NCBI GenBank assembly: GCA_964583095.1
Contig: CAZOVB010000112.1
Coordinates: 1 to 8,129 of the forward strand
Source: CAZOVB01 sp964583095
GTDB taxonomy: Bacteria; Planctomycetota; Phycisphaerae; SM23-33
Reading direction: 5' to 3'
Length of the DNA stretch: 8,129 bases
This document shows, piece after piece, positions 6,894 to 8,129 of this stretch. Each line of letters starts with the position of its first letter. Position 1 is the stretch's first letter. The notes under the pieces are model-generated. The model worked only from the letters and a program-made list of their open reading frames with translations, was not told the origin of the DNA and did not search any database. Position numbers and translations under genes: made by a program.

Positions 6894-7345
6894 TACTGCT
6901 GCCCCTCGTCACGTGCCGTGACACGCGCGACCTCTTCCAAGGTGGTCACACCCGCCAAGGCCTTCTCAACTCCGTCGCGACGCAGTGTGATCATGCCTTG
7001 CTTGAGACACTGCTGCTTGATTCTGCCGGCCGGGGCCTGGTCGTGGATCAGGTCCCGAACCGATTCGCCGACTTCAAGCAGTTCAAAGAGGCCTACCCGC
7101 TCGTGATAACCGGTATCCAGGCACTGATTGCAGCCCTGGCCGCAGCGAAGCTCTCGGCCTGCAAGGTCCTCGGGATTCAACTGCCAACGGGCGAGGCTTC
7201 GCTCATCTGGCTCAACGGGCCGGGAGCAGTGGGGACAGATTCTGCGTACCAGCCGCTGGGCCATGACCGCAAGCAGACTGCTGGCCACGAGGTAGGGTTC
7301 CACTCCCAGATCCAGCAGCCGGGCCACGGCCGCCTGCGGCAGAGG
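6893..7345 (-). CDS. gspE: GspE ATPase, C-terminal fragment only (5' part missing)
   Basis: About 150 residues match the C-terminal end of the secretion ATPase GspE. RLLDLGVEPYLVASSLLAVM and AQRLVRRICPHC are followed by a second Cys pair, GCNQC, then GYHERVGLFELLEV, RRDGVEKALAGVTTLEEV and ARVT. The CPHC and GCNQC pairs are the four-cysteine zinc module of GspE-type ATPases. Intact GspE has about 500-570 residues. The Walker A, Asp box, Walker B and His box (STLHTN) should lie upstream, but similarity stops near 7345 and the frame closes at a TGA at 7372-7370. A GTG at 7327-7325 is in frame, but it is an internal Val in the family, not a natural start. As it stands the fragment cannot hydrolyse ATP. 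The stop TAA at 6895-6893 overlaps the gspF start. I cannot tell a real deletion from an assembly join. Confidence 0.9.
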   Translation of the reverse strand, partial: PLPQAAVARLLDLGVEPYLVASSLLAVMAQRLVRRICPHCSRPVEPDERSLARWQLNPEDLAGRELRCGQGCNQCLDTGYHERVGLFELLEVGESVRDLIHDQAPAGRIKQQCLKQGMITLRRDGVEKALAGVTTLEEVARVTARDEGQQ

Positions 7346-7369
7346 CCTGCCCGGAAACCGGGATGCCTG
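7346..7369. other. Breakpoint between the gspE fragment and the RHS-like gene
   Basis: On the minus strand the GspE-like sequence fades at about 7345 and the frame ends at 7372-7370. On the plus strand the RHS-type reading frame is credible only from about 7363. Upstream of that, to 7267, it is just antisense of gspE. Neither gene shows its normal 5' region, and there is no room for promoters. The stretch therefore looks like a join of two unrelated pieces of DNA, either by recombination or in assembly. Confidence 0.65.
7350..7362. repeat. Short palindrome at the breakpoint
   Basis: CCCGG-AAA-CCGGG is a perfect 5-base inverted repeat with a 3-base loop. It is flanked by the direct repeat GCCTG at 7345-7349 and 7365-7369. 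It lies exactly between the end of gspE similarity and the ATG at 7363. It is too short and has no T-run to act as a terminator. It could mark a recombination or template-switch point, or be chance in GC-rich DNA. Confidence 0.4.
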
Positions 7370-8103
7370 TCAATGACCAGGAACCAGCAAAGACTTCGGC
7401 GCCAGATAATCCGGCATGTAAGGATGCCTGCAAGACCTGCGGCGGTCAGAAGGAAAAGCAGCCATCGGAGAATACTCCGTCACCGGACACCAACGATGAT
7501 CCCACGATCTATCTCAGTGGCATCAAGACCGAAAACGTCACGGATCTGCGTATCAGCGGTCCGGCCCTCGGATGGCGTCATGCGCGAACCTATAACAGCC
7601 TTCATGCAGGACCAAACGGTGAGGACCTTGCCTGGATCCAGGGGGCCAAATGGGAAGTCGACAGGGTGACCACCTGGCTGTATAGCCCAGGCAACGGCGA
7701 TATCCACGTGATCATGGACGCTACGCACCGGAGGGTCTTTACCGGTTCGGAAAACAACTGGACGGCCCCGATGGGCATGAACGCCACGTTGGTCCATGAT
7801 GGTACGAATGACGTCTATCGCCTGACCTACACCGATTCGGACCTGGTTTTGGAGTTCTACGACTTCACCGGTGCCGAGACCGCCTGGCACGGCATGCTCA
7901 AATCCCGCTACAGCGTCTACGGGGGAACCAGGAACGTATACGAGTACACCGACTTCACGACGGCCAAACGCGTCGACAAGATCTACATCGGCTGGAGCGA
8001 TGCCGATTCAGACGGGGTGGTGGACTCGGGCGAATACGCCTACAAGGTCAAGTACAACTACTATCTGACGTCCTTCAGCCCGGATTATTCACCACAATCT
8101 TGA
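7363..8103 (+). CDS. RHS/YD-repeat family N-terminal region, truncated
   Basis: This 246-residue protein begins with a Pro/Lys/Asp-rich leader holding three Cys (19, 23, 26 in ACKDACKTCGG). GIKTENVTDLRISGPALGWRHARTYNS (53-79) follows and resembles the entry segment of RHS/YD-repeat proteins (DUF6531-like: T-D-L-x-[IL]-x-G ... R-T-Y-N-S). The rest is rich in Tyr, Trp, Asp and Asn with alternating beta strands. D213-A-D-S-D-G-V-V-D-S-G-E224 fits a 12-residue EF-hand-like calcium loop. RHS proteins are usually over 1000 residues, with many YD repeats and often a C-terminal toxin. Here the frame ends at TGA 8101-8103, before any clear YD repeats, and the other frames downstream show no continuation. 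No signal peptide and only a weak ribosome site precede the ATG at 7363, so the true 5' end may be missing. GC is lower than in the gsp genes. Family assignment is fairly secure, function unknown. Confidence 0.68.
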   Translation: MPVNDQEPAKTSAPDNPACKDACKTCGGQKEKQPSENTPSPDTNDDPTIYLSGIKTENVTDLRISGPALGWRHARTYNSLHAGPNGEDLAWIQGAKWEVDRVTTWLYSPGNGDIHVIMDATHRRVFTGSENNWTAPMGMNATLVHDGTNDVYRLTYTDSDLVLEFYDFTGAETAWHGMLKSRYSVYGGTRNVYEYTDFTTAKRVDKIYIGWSDADSDGVVDSGEYAYKVKYNYYLTSFSPDYSPQS

Positions 8104-8129
8104 TTTCTTGCAGTGCGCAGCTCCGTTCC

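Noticed and set aside
5261..7345. Type IV pilus rather than type II secretion operon
   Set aside because: GspG with its calcium-site end, GspK without Glu5, and the H-I-J-K-C-L-M order point to type II secretion. No pilT, pilM or major pilin gene is present.
7350..7362. Possible terminator hairpin between the divergent genes
   Set aside because: The stem is only 5 base pairs, there is no T-tract, and it lies at the 5' side of both genes, where a terminator is not expected.
6722..7669. Plus-strand open frame of 315 codons spanning the gspF start, gspE and the start of the RHS-like gene
   Set aside because: It crosses the breakpoint, is antisense to gspE and out of frame with the RHS-like gene, and has no recognisable protein features. 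Its continuity over the join is chance.

Overview
The window looks like bacterial chromosomal DNA, GC-rich by eye over most of its length (roughly low to mid 60s %). Almost all of it, bases 1 to about 7345, is one tightly packed minus-strand operon for a type II secretion system (general secretory pathway). Read in its own direction, from the right end to the left, the order is gspE (C-terminal part only), gspF, gspG, gspH, gspI, gspJ, gspK, a short gspC-like gene, gspL, gspM, and a TPR lipoprotein gene that runs off the left edge. Neighbouring genes overlap by 1 to 13 bases or are separated by 3 to 11 bases. No internal promoter or terminator is visible, so the genes are probably co-transcribed from a promoter upstream of gspE, which is not in the window.

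Together these genes cover most of the inner-membrane and pseudopilus parts of the machine. These are the ATPase (E, fragment), the polytopic platform protein (F), the major pseudopilin (G), four minor pseudopilins (H, I, J, K) and the bitopic assembly proteins C, L and M. The outer-membrane secretin GspD and the prepilin peptidase GspO/PilD are not here. The TPR lipoprotein at the end of the operon is a candidate pilotin or assembly factor.

At about 7346-7369 the gspE similarity stops abruptly, before the catalytic part of the ATPase. A plus-strand gene in a different style begins here (7363-8103, lower GC, about 55% by eye). It encodes the N-terminal region typical of RHS/YD-repeat wall or toxin-type proteins, but it stops after 246 residues. 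Both genes look truncated, head to head, at the same spot, next to a small palindrome (CCCGG-AAA-CCGGG). This is either a genomic rearrangement or an assembly chimera, and the sequence alone cannot decide which.

The host cannot be named with confidence. A diderm with high GC, this compact E-F-G-H-I-J-K-C-L-M order, a PDZ-less GspC and an RHS protein with a CxxC-type leader would fit a Planctomycetes/PVC-type or deltaproteobacterial-type lineage. This is an impression, not a result. I found no CRISPR array, tRNA, rRNA, transposase or clearly new system.
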